In this document: piece by piece, positions 8,348-17,350 of the stretch
Numbering within the stretch: the stretch's first letter is position 1
How the letters are laid out: each line of letters opens with the position of its first letter
Source of the DNA: Bog-159 sp035499555
Lineage (GTDB): Bacteria; Acidobacteriota; Terriglobia; Bryobacterales; Bryobacteraceae
DNA length: 64,000 nt
Direction of reading: 5' to 3'
Assembly: GCA_035499555.1 (NCBI GenBank)
Contig: DATJYO010000051.1
Span: forward strand, 1-64,000
The notes under the pieces: generated by a model
Told to the model about the DNA's origin: nothing
What the model saw: only the letters and a program-made list of their open reading frames with translations
The model's database searches: none
Position numbers and translations under genes: made by a program

Positions 8348-9179
8348 ACACGGCGGGGTGCCGCGGACGCGCATTTCCGGAATGTTCGACCGTCTGAAAC
8401 GCCAGGGACGCCGCGCTCTGATTGCCTTTCTCACTGCCGGCGATCCGTCGCCCGAGCGGACGCCCGCCCTGGTCGAGGCGCTGGAGCGCGGCGGCACGGA
8501 TCTGATCGAGTTGGGCGTACCCTTCTCCGATCCCATCGCCGACGGCCCCGTGATCCAGCGCTCCGGACAGCGGGCGCTGGCGGCGGGCACTACCCTGCAC
8601 AAGGTGCTCGGCATCGCGCGCGAGATCCGGCGCCGCTCCCAGATTCCGTTGCTGCTGTTCACCTATCTGAACCCGGTGGAGCGCTACGGCCTGGAGACCC
8701 TGTCCCGGGACGCGGCCGCGAGCGGCATCGATGGCTGCCTGCTCACCGACGCCAGCGTCGAGGAGGCCGGCGCGTATGTCGAGGCCATGCATCGGCACAA
8801 TCTGGACACCGTGTTTCTGGCCGCGCCCACCAGCACCGAACGCCGCCTGCGCCTGGTAGCCCGATATTCCACCGGATTCGTCTACCTGGTGTCGCGCACC
8901 GGAGTCACCGGCGTGCGCGCATCCCTTTCGCAGTCGATCAGTCCGCTCGTCAACTCCATGCGCGCGGTGACGGACCTGCCGCTGGCTGTGGGCTTCGGCG
9001 TCTCGCGGCCCGAGCACGTGGCGGAATTGGGCCATCAGGTGGAGGCCGTGGTAGTGGGCAGCGCCATCGTGCGCGTGATCGAGCAGAACCTCGACAATGC
9101 CTCGCTCGAAATCCAACTCGAATCGTTCGCCCGCGAATTGAAGCACGGTTTTGCCCTGAAAACGGCGGAGGCGCGGTGA
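8340..9179 (+). CDS. trpA: Tryptophan synthase alpha chain
   Basis: A 279-residue TIM-barrel subunit that cleaves indole-3-glycerol phosphate. The catalytic pair is Glu57 in IELGVPFSDP and Asp68 in IADGP. The usual DLPPEE segment is LLTDASVEEAG, a variant worth noting. The loop with TGVTG and the GFGVS phosphate-binding segment are present. It overlaps trpB by eight bases and the next gene by four, giving strong coupling. Confidence 0.96.
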   Translation: MPEHGGVPRTRISGMFDRLKRQGRRALIAFLTAGDPSPERTPALVEALERGGTDLIELGVPFSDPIADGPVIQRSGQRALAAGTTLHKVLGIAREIRRRSQIPLLLFTYLNPVERYGLETLSRDAAASGIDGCLLTDASVEEAGAYVEAMHRHNLDTVFLAAPTSTERRLRLVARYSTGFVYLVSRTGVTGVRASLSQSISPLVNSMRAVTDLPLAVGFGVSRPEHVAELGHQVEAVVVGSAIVRVIEQNLDNASLEIQLESFARELKHGFALKTAEAR

Positions 9180-9484
9180 CCCTCGAAGAAGCCCTCAAGG
9201 CCCTCGAAGAGTACCGCGTCGCGATCGACGCGGTAGATCTGCGGCTGCTCGAGCTGTTGAACGATCGGACCCGCGTGGTGGAGGATATCGGACGCGTCAA
9301 GCGCGCCGCCAGGCTGCCCATCTACGAACCCAAGCGCGAGGACCAGGTTTTTGAAAATGTAACCAGTCATAACCCGGGCCCGCTCACGCCGGACGCCGTC
9401 AAACGCATCTTTGAACGCATCATCGACGAGATGCGCACCATCCAAAGAATGCGGATGGAATCGAGCGCCAATGGAGATTCATAA
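9176..9484 (+). CDS. Chorismate mutase (AroQ class)
   Basis: A 102-residue all-helical protein converting chorismate to prephenate. Typical features are ALEEYRVAIDAVDLRLLELLNDR, then VVEDIGRVK with the active-site Lys, then the PIYEPKREDQVFENV segment and the final IIDEMRTIQ helix. The start is GTG at 9176, sharing four bases (GTGA) with the trpA stop. The stop TAA directly abuts the aroF ATG. The stand-alone mutase beside a DAHP synthase suggests the two may interact for feedback control, as in some other bacteria; that part is inference. Confidence 0.93.
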   Translation: MTLEEALKALEEYRVAIDAVDLRLLELLNDRTRVVEDIGRVKRAARLPIYEPKREDQVFENVTSHNPGPLTPDAVKRIFERIIDEMRTIQRMRMESSANGDS

Positions 9485-10498
9485 ATGTTAGTCGTCATGC
9501 AACAGGGGGCCACGGAGCCCCAGATACAGGCGGTGATCGACCGCATGGTCAGCGAAGGATACGACGTGCACCGCTCGACCGGTGTGATGCACACCGTGCT
9601 CGGCGGCGTGGGTCCCAAAGCGGACGTGGACCTGGAGATCTTCGAGGTCATGGACGGCGTCAAGGAGGCCCACCGCATCGCGTCGCCGTACAAGCTGGCC
9701 AGCCGCAATTTCAATCCGGCAGGCACCGTGGTGAAGATCGGCGGTGTGGCCATCGGCGGCGAGCCGGTTGTGGTGATGGCCGGACCCTGCAGCGTGGAGA
9801 GCCCCGAGCAGATCGACTGCATCGCCGCGCAAGTCGCCCGCGCCGGCGCCCGCGTGATTCGCGGCGGAGCCTTCAAGCCGCGCTCTTCGCCCTACAGTTT
9901 CCAGGGCCTGGGCGCCGAAGGCCTGCAGTTGCTGCGGGCGGCGGCGGACCGCAACGGCCTGCTGGTAGTCAGCGAGGTCATGGACCAGACCCAGATCCCG
10001 CTGCTGCTCGAATACGCCGACATCCTGCAGGTGGGCGCGCGCAATATGCAGAACTTCAACCTGCTGCGGGAATTGGGCCGCCAGCGAAAACCGGTCCTGC
10101 TGAAGCGCGGTATCTCGGCGACTATCGAGGAGCTGCTGCTTTCCGCCGAATACGTCATGGCCGGCGGCAATTACGAAGTGATCCTCTGCGAGCGCGGCAT
10201 CCGCACCTTCGAAACCTACACCCGCAACACCATGGATATCTCCGCCATTCCGGTGGTCAAGAAGCTATCGCATCTGCCCATCGTGGCCGACCCGTCGCAC
10301 GGCACCGGCCGGCGCGACAAGGTGGCTCCCATGGCGCGCGCCGCGGTGGCCGCGGGCGCCGATGGCCTGCTCATCGAAGTCCATCCCGATCCGGACCGGG
10401 CGCTCAGCGACGGCGCGCAATCGTTGCGGCCGGAGCAGTTCGAGGAATTGATGCAGCAACTGCGCATGATCGCGCCCGCGGTGGGCCGCAGCATCTGA
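9485..10498 (+). CDS. aroF: 3-deoxy-7-phosphoheptulonate (DAHP) synthase, type I-beta
   Basis: A 337-residue enzyme for the first shikimate-pathway step. Residues 1-70 form the ferredoxin-like regulatory domain (MLVVMQQGATEPQIQAVIDR) found in Thermotoga-type enzymes. The barrel begins at VVVMAGPCSVES with the PEP/metal site, then IRGGAFKPRSSPYSFQG, LLKRGISAT and DPSHGTGRRDKV with the metal-binding His. Its position between chorismate mutase and tyrA ties entry and exit of the pathway into one transcript. The stop overlaps the tyrA ATG by one base. Confidence 0.95.
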   Translation: MLVVMQQGATEPQIQAVIDRMVSEGYDVHRSTGVMHTVLGGVGPKADVDLEIFEVMDGVKEAHRIASPYKLASRNFNPAGTVVKIGGVAIGGEPVVVMAGPCSVESPEQIDCIAAQVARAGARVIRGGAFKPRSSPYSFQGLGAEGLQLLRAAADRNGLLVVSEVMDQTQIPLLLEYADILQVGARNMQNFNLLRELGRQRKPVLLKRGISATIEELLLSAEYVMAGGNYEVILCERGIRTFETYTRNTMDISAIPVVKKLSHLPIVADPSHGTGRRDKVAPMARAAVAAGADGLLIEVHPDPDRALSDGAQSLRPEQFEELMQQLRMIAPAVGRSI

Positions 10499-11343
10499 TG
10501 GAAACCGTTGCCATCGTCGGTGTCGGCCTGATCGGCGGCTCTTTCGGGCTGGCCCTGCGGAAGGCCGGATTCCGGGGCGCCATCCTGGGCGTGAGTTCCG
10601 CGGCCACCATCGCGGCTGCCCTCGAGCGCGGCGCCATCGACCGCGGCGCGGACCTGAAGCAGGTCGCCCGTACCGCCGACTTGATCTATCTCGCGCAGCC
10701 GATCGGACGGATTCTGGACACCCTGCATCACATCGGCGCCATAGCGCGGCCGGAAGCCCTGGTCACCGATGCCGGCAGCACCAAGCACGCTATCGTGACC
10801 GAAGCCCGCCGCCGCATCGCGAATTGCCAGTTCCTGGGCGGGCACCCCCTGGCCGGCAAAGAAGCCCGCGGCGTGGCGGCGGCCGATGCGGACCTCTTTC
10901 GCGGCCGCACCTATGTCCTGACGCCCGCCTCGCCCGATGAGTTGGACACGCCTGCCGCCCGGACGTTCATCGACTGGCTGAATCGCATCGGCGCGCGCAC
11001 CGTCGTCCTGGGCGCGGCCGAGCATGACCGTCTGGTCTCGTTCACTTCCCACCTGCCGCAGCTCGCTTCGACGGCCCTGGCCGCCACCTTGGCCCAGCAC
11101 CTGACCGCCGACGATCTCCAGGTTTCCGGACCCGGGTTGATCGACAGCACCCGCCTGGCGCTCAGCGCCTACGAGCTGTGGCGCGATATCCTGGCCACCA
11201 ACACGGAGTCCATCGACCAGGCCCTCACCGCCTACATCAACGAGCTCGAACAGATCCGCGAGAACCTGCGCACCCGCTCGGCGCAGGAGGAATTCGTGCG
11301 CGCCGCCGATCTCGCGGAACGCCTGCGCGCGGCCGTAAAATAA
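10498..11343 (+). CDS. tyrA: Prephenate dehydrogenase
   Basis: A 281-residue NAD(P)-dependent enzyme of tyrosine synthesis. The Rossmann motif VGVGLIGGSFG starts at about residue 6. The active site contains DAGSTK, FLGGHPLAGKEARG with a catalytic His, and SHLPQLAST with a second conserved His. There is no ACT domain, so tyrosine feedback through that module is absent. It is the last gene of the seven-gene aromatic operon. It could use arogenate instead of prephenate; sequence alone does not decide this. Confidence 0.94.
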   Translation: METVAIVGVGLIGGSFGLALRKAGFRGAILGVSSAATIAAALERGAIDRGADLKQVARTADLIYLAQPIGRILDTLHHIGAIARPEALVTDAGSTKHAIVTEARRRIANCQFLGGHPLAGKEARGVAAADADLFRGRTYVLTPASPDELDTPAARTFIDWLNRIGARTVVLGAAEHDRLVSFTSHLPQLASTALAATLAQHLTADDLQVSGPGLIDSTRLALSAYELWRDILATNTESIDQALTAYINELEQIRENLRTRSAQEEFVRAADLAERLRAAVK

Positions 11344-11351
11344 CAGAAAAA

Positions 11352-11382
11352 GGGCAGGCCGCCTGAAAACTGCAGCCTGCCC
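11352..11382 (+). terminator. Hairpin after the aromatic operon
   Basis: GGGCAGGC (11352-11359) pairs perfectly with GCCTGCCC (11375-11382), eight bases after the tyrA stop, with a 15-base loop. No T tract follows, so it may stabilise the 3' end or act with Rho rather than terminate alone. A second GC-rich inverted repeat (11444-11520) lies nearer the convergent receptor gene. Confidence 0.45.
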
Positions 11383-11524
11383 CACAGGGAAAAGAATGGG
11401 CCCGCCTGCGGACCCATCGAAGTGGCGCGACGTTTGACACGAGCGCAAAGGGGCGCGTCCCGCGCCGCCGCCGGGAGGACCTCGGAAGATCCAAGCGGCG
11501 CGCGTCGCCCCGCCTTTGCGTTTA

Positions 11525-14500
11525 TCAAAAGATCAGCTTCGCGGCTAGCTGCAGGTTCCGGCGATCGTTCTCCGACTGCGCGGTTCCGATCGGCGCGCAC
11601 CCGTAACAGGCTGGAATGAACGACGTCGTCAGTGTGTCCGCGTCGATGCCTTCCACGTACAGATTCGCGTGGTTGAAGAGGTTATAGACCTCGCCGCGGA
11701 GCTGTAGCTTGAATCGCTCCGTCAGTTCGAAGGTCTTGTACACACCCAGGTCCAGGTTCCAGTAACCCGGCGAGCGGAACGTGTTACGGCCGGTCATATC
11801 GTTCGGATACGGCGGCAGGTCGGAGAAGAAGTAAGTCGGATTGGTCCAGTGATCCATCGCGTTGACTGGAAGCTGTAGGAAGTTGAAATTGTTCGGTGTC
11901 GACGTGATGGCCGGCGGCGCGCCGTTCCCGTTAACCGGAACCGCGGAAGTGAACGCCGCGTACGGACAGTAATAATAGTTCCAGGAACAGTCGTAAATGG
12001 AGTAGGGCGAACCGGTGCGCGCGGTGAAGATCGGCGACAGCGTCCATCCCCCTAGGGCCTGCGCCATGAACCCGCGCCCCTTGAAGGCGGATTCGGTCCA
12101 CACGGCGCTCACCACCACCCGCTGCCGGATGTCGAAGTCGGAGCTGCCTTTTCCGATGTTCGGCTCGAACGGATTCAGCAGGCCCAGAACGTAATCGCCG
12201 CCGCTCGCCGAGAGGCCGTTCGTGTCACTGAACGAGCTGCTCAGGTTGTCCGTCGCGTGCGCCCAGGTGTAGTTGAAGTTCAGTTGCAGTCCGCTGTTGG
12301 CAATGTTGTTCACCATTGACCGCAAAGTAAGACCGTTGTACATGGAATAGGCCTTGTCGCCGCGTACGTTGATGGGACCGTACTGCGGATTCAGAAAGGC
12401 ATTGCAAACCCCGGACGGTCCGCCGGTGCCATCGTAAAACGCTTCTGAAGCGGCGTAGGAGCAAGGCTGCCCCAGGTACACGTTGCCGTATCCGTAGTAG
12501 TTCATGTTCGAGATGTCGTACAGGTGCACGCCCTTCGACCCCGAGTAATCGGCGGCCACCATCACGCTCTTGGTTAGCTGGTGCTCCAATGACAGGCTCC
12601 AAAGGTGCGCGTACGCCGTATTGATCTCGGGGTCCACGTTGCGGAGGCTGGCCGTGGGTAGAGTGATACCTCCGCTGGTCCCCGAAAACGGACCGAAGTT
12701 ACTGGAGGAAATCGGCAGCGCCATCTGTCCCGAACTCACACTGACAGTCTCGTAGTTCGGCGGATTCTGAATCACGTTGAAAGTCACATTGCCGAAGTTC
12801 CGCTCGTAGCCGATGCCGTACCCGCCGCGCAGGGCGGTCTTGCCGTTGCCAAACACATCCCAGGCGAAACCCACCCGCGGAGCGAAGTCTCTCCAGTCCT
12901 TCTTCCACAGCCCGCCGATAGGACTGTTGGGCGCGAGTTGCACGCTGCCTCCGGCGATACCTTGCGGCGTGTCGGTAGCCAGGCCCGCGGCATAATAATT
13001 GGAATCCAATTGCGGATCCTTATTGTGCTGCACGCCGAAGTACTCCCAGCGCAGCCCCAGGTTCAGCGTGAAGCGGGGCGTGACTTTCCAGGCATCCTGC
13101 ACGTACAGCGCCGGGTCCTCGTAGCGGTTGCTGCGGCTAAAATTAGGCGCCGTCAGCGGTAGGTTTACCGTGTCACCCGGATACTTGCCTTGCGGGTTGA
13201 TGGCCACCTGGAACTCCGATAACTGCCCCGCAATGAAGTTGCCGATAGCCGAGCCTACATTGCCCTGGCTCAGATATTCCCCCGCGGTTTCGTATGCCCC
13301 GAAAGTACGGTTGTCACGGATGTACTCCCAGTTCCCGCCAAAACGCAGGCTGTGCTTTCCGCGCGTCCAGCTTGCGTCTTCGTAAACCTCGGCGAAATTC
13401 TGCGGTCCGCCGAACGGAATACCGGAACCCGGCGTGAAAGGATCGTATCCCGGAAAAATAATGCTGTTCCCCAGCACGCTGCCGGCGCCGGACGAGCTCA
13501 CGTACAACGTGGGAACCGCCGGGTACTGTCCGAACGGATCCACCGGACCGTTGATGCGGTTGAACACCGCCTTCGATTGCAGCACCAGCGACGGGCTGAA
13601 CGTGTGAATCACCGAGAAGAGAATGTTGTTGTTGAAGTCATACGCTCCGGTGTTGAAGCCGGCATAGGGACTCGAAGACACCGTGCCCGCCATCAGGTTA
13701 TCGCTCTGCAGGGCGTAGCGGCCGTAGATCTGGGTCTTCGGACTCAGGTTGTAATCGATGCGCTCGACCGTTTGATATCCGTTTTCCGGCGTTCCGCCGC
13801 CGGCGTCACCGGGCGCGCTGTAAGCCACCAGGTCGAACATGGGTGCGTCCGGATTGAGGGCGCCGCAGGCCGCTGAACTGCCGCAGAACGGGCTGCCCTG
13901 CGCGTTGCCGATCTGATTGATGCTGTACGTATTCAAAACGTTGGCGCCGGGCGCCAGTTTGCCGTAAGTGGAAAAGAACTGCTGCGTATTGGGCGCCGAG
14001 GCCGATATGAGGTTGGCGTCCGGAATCACGACTTCGGTGATGGCGCTGCTGCGGATGCGGATCCATTCCGTGCTGCTGAAGAAGAACAGCTTGTCTTTCT
14101 TGATGGGTCCGCCGAACGAGTAGCCGAACTGGTTGCGGTCGAACACCGACTTGGGCAGGTCGTAGGCGTTATTGTTAAATGTATTCGACGAGAGCGCCGA
14201 AACCCGGTTGAATTCGTACGCCGTCCCGTGAAAGTCGTTGGTGCCGGACTTGGTCACTACGTTGACCACCCCACCCGAGGCGCGCCCGAACTCCGCCGTA
14301 AAATTGTTCGTCAGGATGCTGAACTCCTGGATCGAGTCGAGCGGCACCGATTGACCGGGGCCGGTGGTAAATTCGTCGTTGTTCGCGGCGCCATCCAGCA
14401 GAACGTTCGTGGACGACTCCCGCTGCCCGTTGATGGCGTATCCCACGCCGCGGCTCATGGTGCCGCCGTCCGATGCGTTGCCCGAAATCGCCACCAGCGC

Positions 14501-14983
14501 GTAAGGGTTGCGCGTCAGGGTGGGCAGTTCCCGCAGCTCGGTCTGATTGACGGTCGTCGATAGCGTCTGCGTTTCCGTGTTCACCTGCACGGCCGAAGCG
14601 CTCACCTCCACCACGGTGGAAGCCTTTCCGACCTCCAGATGCAAATCCGCGGATATCTTGGCGCCTACGGTCAGGGTGACCTGTCGCTGTATCTGCACGA
14701 ATCCCTGCGCTGTCGCCGACACTTGATACGTTCCGGGCAGGAGATCCGTGACCAGGTATGTACCGGTGCTGCCCGACTGCGTTTCGCGCGTGACCCCGTT
14801 CTCCATGGACCGGATAATTACACTGGCGTTGGGGATCGCCGCGCCGGATGGATCGTACACGGTCCCCGTTATCTGGCCTGTCTCCGCTTGGCCAAACAGA
14901 CGGCCGGCGGGCAAAATAATCAATGTCACAAAAAGCACTAACGCAGTTAGTGCTGGACACCTCTCGTGCAGATTGTCGAACAT
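11525..14983 (-). CDS. Oar-like TonB-dependent outer-membrane receptor
   Basis: A 1152-residue outer-membrane protein. The signal peptide is in MFDNLHERCPALTALVLFVT followed by AGRLFGQ. A carboxypeptidase-regulatory-like domain follows (GQITGTVYDPSGAAIPNASV, about 35-115). A plug domain then runs from VEVSASAVQVN through VLLDGA and GGVVNVVTKSGTNDFHG. The rest is beta-barrel, ending in NLQLAAKLIF with the terminal Phe needed for outer-membrane assembly. I chose ATG at 14983 because GGAGG lies eight bases upstream. No SusD partner is adjacent, so the ligand is unknown. It probably takes up a plant polymer fragment or peptide. Confidence 0.9.
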   Translation of the reverse strand: MFDNLHERCPALTALVLFVTLIILPAGRLFGQAETGQITGTVYDPSGAAIPNASVIIRSMENGVTRETQSGSTGTYLVTDLLPGTYQVSATAQGFVQIQRQVTLTVGAKISADLHLEVGKASTVVEVSASAVQVNTETQTLSTTVNQTELRELPTLTRNPYALVAISGNASDGGTMSRGVGYAINGQRESSTNVLLDGAANNDEFTTGPGQSVPLDSIQEFSILTNNFTAEFGRASGGVVNVVTKSGTNDFHGTAYEFNRVSALSSNTFNNNAYDLPKSVFDRNQFGYSFGGPIKKDKLFFFSSTEWIRIRSSAITEVVIPDANLISASAPNTQQFFSTYGKLAPGANVLNTYSINQIGNAQGSPFCGSSAACGALNPDAPMFDLVAYSAPGDAGGGTPENGYQTVERIDYNLSPKTQIYGRYALQSDNLMAGTVSSSPYAGFNTGAYDFNNNILFSVIHTFSPSLVLQSKAVFNRINGPVDPFGQYPAVPTLYVSSSGAGSVLGNSIIFPGYDPFTPGSGIPFGGPQNFAEVYEDASWTRGKHSLRFGGNWEYIRDNRTFGAYETAGEYLSQGNVGSAIGNFIAGQLSEFQVAINPQGKYPGDTVNLPLTAPNFSRSNRYEDPALYVQDAWKVTPRFTLNLGLRWEYFGVQHNKDPQLDSNYYAAGLATDTPQGIAGGSVQLAPNSPIGGLWKKDWRDFAPRVGFAWDVFGNGKTALRGGYGIGYERNFGNVTFNVIQNPPNYETVSVSSGQMALPISSSNFGPFSGTSGGITLPTASLRNVDPEINTAYAHLWSLSLEHQLTKSVMVAADYSGSKGVHLYDISNMNYYGYGNVYLGQPCSYAASEAFYDGTGGPSGVCNAFLNPQYGPINVRGDKAYSMYNGLTLRSMVNNIANSGLQLNFNYTWAHATDNLSSSFSDTNGLSASGGDYVLGLLNPFEPNIGKGSSDFDIRQRVVVSAVWTESAFKGRGFMAQALGGWTLSPIFTARTGSPYSIYDCSWNYYYCPYAAFTSAVPVNGNGAPPAITSTPNNFNFLQLPVNAMDHWTNPTYFFSDLPPYPNDMTGRNTFRSPGYWNLDLGVYKTFELTERFKLQLRGEVYNLFNHANLYVEGIDADTLTTSFIPACYGCAPIGTAQSENDRRNLQLAAKLIF

Positions 14984-15136
14984 GGGTAGTTCCTCCTCAC
15001 CAATGGAGGAATTGTCCTGTTTCGGTGTCCGAAAATGCAATAGATGCCGGCTAACTTCTTTCTGTCATGCTAACTTACTAGTGACACAGGACTTATACTC
15101 TTACATAAATCTTATATGCCATCGCTTTTAGAGATG

Positions 15137-17206
15137 TTAACGCCACCCATCGGCCACAAATAGCTCGGATAACACCTGCTGATAGGAGTACACAATCGTG
15201 CCCTCGTTCGCCGAGAGAACCGCCGGCCAGATACGCGTCACGCCGGACAGGTGGAACGGCGCGATTTCCTTCCAATTCTTGTAGTGCCCCGTCTGTAAAT
15301 CTACGTGTAATAGTGCCGCGGGCACCGCCGCGGACTGAGCCAGCAGCCCGCCTCCGGAACGGCTCCAGTCGAGCACCGTCGGACGAAAGTCGGACGCTAC
15401 CACCCTGGGTTCGCCGCCCTCCACCGGAAGCACCATCAGCCGTTGCTCGGAATCCACCCCGGCGATCTGTTTCCCGTCCGGCGAAATGGCGGGCCGCGAC
15501 AGATAAATGGCCGTGCGCAAGGGTTGCGGCGGGGAGCCATCCAGTTTCTGCACGTATAACCTCGCCCCGGCGCCGCCCATTCTGCCCCCCACCAGCAACT
15601 GATCGTTGCCGGGAAAGAATCGTGCGAAATCGTACTTCAGGCCGTGTCCTGACAGAACCCGCGGCTGTCCCGGCGTCAGTGGCATCAGGTTCAATACGGT
15701 TTGGTCGTTGTCCGGCAGCGTCACTGCCCAATTCCCATCCGGCGAAAGCGCCAGCGCGAAGCCTTCCCCCACGCGAACCGCGCCGCGCGCCCCCGCCCGG
15801 CGAATGTACACCGCGTGGTGCGGCCCGCCGCCTTCCCCGGTCTCCTCGAACAGAATGACTTGCCCGTCGGCGGAAATGTCCATCACGTTCGAATAGTCAA
15901 ACCAGGATAGGTCCTTGCCCTCGGAATCGCCCTGTAACAGCTCTGTCATCATGGCGTGCATCTGCTGACGCGCTACCAGCACCCGGCCCGAAGGGGCAAT
16001 GTCGAATAAGGTCAGGGTTCCCGGAAACGCCGCGATCAGGCGCAGTTTGCCGGACAGGTTGACGGCGTAAAGCGCCCGCGTGAGCCCCGTACGTGCCGCC
16101 GTGAACCAGACCTCGCGCCCGTTGGGCGCCCAAGCCAGGCCTTCGGCGCTTGCCCATCCCGCGGAGAGCGTCTTGCGGATTCCCTGGCTGTCAATCGCCG
16201 CAATCTCGCCGCCATCGTCGCCCATCACCGGGTGCTCGATGAAGGCCAATTCGCGTCCGGAGGGTGAGACGCGGACGTCCGATAGCCAACTGGAGCTCTC
16301 CCAAACCATCTTGCCTCGCGGATACTCCAGGCTCTCCCGGTTCTTCTGGTAACGGATCACTGCCATGCGCGCGCCGTCGGGAGCCCAGTCCGCGCTCCAT
16401 ATGGCGCGATCCAGAGGCAGTGGCGCATCCCCGTTCAAAGGCACGCGCACCAGGTTCTGATATCCGGCTGGGTCCAGGTTGAAAAGCGCCAGTTCGCCGG
16501 AGCGCGAAACCGCCGCCAGCAGCGCGCCCGGAAAACCCAGCGGACGAGACTCCGGGCTGACCGGGTTTACCAGGTACAACTCACGGCTGCTGGCCGTTTC
16601 CTGGCCTTCGTAGATGACGCTCTGCCCGTCCGGTCCGAAGCGTGCCGCGGGGATAGTGATGCGGCGAAAAGTGATCTGATGAAACGCAGGTTGCGGCACC
16701 GGGGCGCGCCGCACCAGCGACAGCGCGCCGGCTGCGGCCAGCACCCCGGCCGCGAAGATCGCCCAAAACCACCGGCGGCGCATCCGCGGCGGCGCAACCG
16801 GCTCCGGCAAGGCGATCTGCGCCGGCGCCACCGTAGCCAGAATCGCCTCGCTGTCGTCCGGCCATGTCTGGTTCTCCAGCACCGGCGCCATGAACCGGTA
16901 GCCGTTGCGCGCCAGCGTTTCCACGTAACGGGGATGCTCCGCGGAGTCGCCCAGTGCCAGGCGCAGCCGGTTCACCGCCGTGTTCAGGCCGCTTTCGAAA
17001 TCGACGAACGTGTCCGCCGCCCACAGCCGCTCGCGCAGCTCTTCGCGCGACACGACGTCCCCCGGCCGGTCCAGCAAAGCTTGCAGCAACTGCAGCGGCT
17101 TGCCTTGCAGTCGGACCTTGGACCCGTTCTTCCGGACTTCGCCTGTATCGGTTCTTAGCTCAAATGCGCCAAACTGGAGTACACGTCCATTGCGCTGACC
17201 CTGCAT
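15137..17206 (-). CDS. CadC-like membrane regulator with beta-propeller sensor
   Basis: A 689-residue protein in three parts. The first 110 residues form an OmpR/CadC winged helix (FGAFELRTDTGEV, then GDVVSREELRERLW, then VETLARNGYRF). A transmembrane segment (FWAIFAAGVLAAAGALSLV) lies near residue 150. The remaining 500 residues are WD40/TolB-like propeller repeats with ADWAPDG, LAWAPNG, ISADG, LSPDG and ISPDG signatures. The fold suggests a cytoplasmic DNA-binding head and an external sensor. The TonB receptor gene lies 150 bases downstream on the same strand and is a plausible target. Confidence 0.88.
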   Translation of the reverse strand: MQGQRNGRVLQFGAFELRTDTGEVRKNGSKVRLQGKPLQLLQALLDRPGDVVSREELRERLWAADTFVDFESGLNTAVNRLRLALGDSAEHPRYVETLARNGYRFMAPVLENQTWPDDSEAILATVAPAQIALPEPVAPPRMRRRWFWAIFAAGVLAAAGALSLVRRAPVPQPAFHQITFRRITIPAARFGPDGQSVIYEGQETASSRELYLVNPVSPESRPLGFPGALLAAVSRSGELALFNLDPAGYQNLVRVPLNGDAPLPLDRAIWSADWAPDGARMAVIRYQKNRESLEYPRGKMVWESSSWLSDVRVSPSGRELAFIEHPVMGDDGGEIAAIDSQGIRKTLSAGWASAEGLAWAPNGREVWFTAARTGLTRALYAVNLSGKLRLIAAFPGTLTLFDIAPSGRVLVARQQMHAMMTELLQGDSEGKDLSWFDYSNVMDISADGQVILFEETGEGGGPHHAVYIRRAGARGAVRVGEGFALALSPDGNWAVTLPDNDQTVLNLMPLTPGQPRVLSGHGLKYDFARFFPGNDQLLVGGRMGGAGARLYVQKLDGSPPQPLRTAIYLSRPAISPDGKQIAGVDSEQRLMVLPVEGGEPRVVASDFRPTVLDWSRSGGGLLAQSAAVPAALLHVDLQTGHYKNWKEIAPFHLSGVTRIWPAVLSANEGTIVYSYQQVLSELFVADGWR

Positions 17207-17350
17207 GGGCTCCCACTCCTCGCCCCGTTACACTATGTATTCATACTAGGACATTTGGAGCAGTTTGACCAGAGAAATGTCACTTCTATCCCGTGCCTGC
17301 CGCCACCTCGCGCCGGTGGGATGAGTTACCATTGACCGCAGTCCCCTCCC

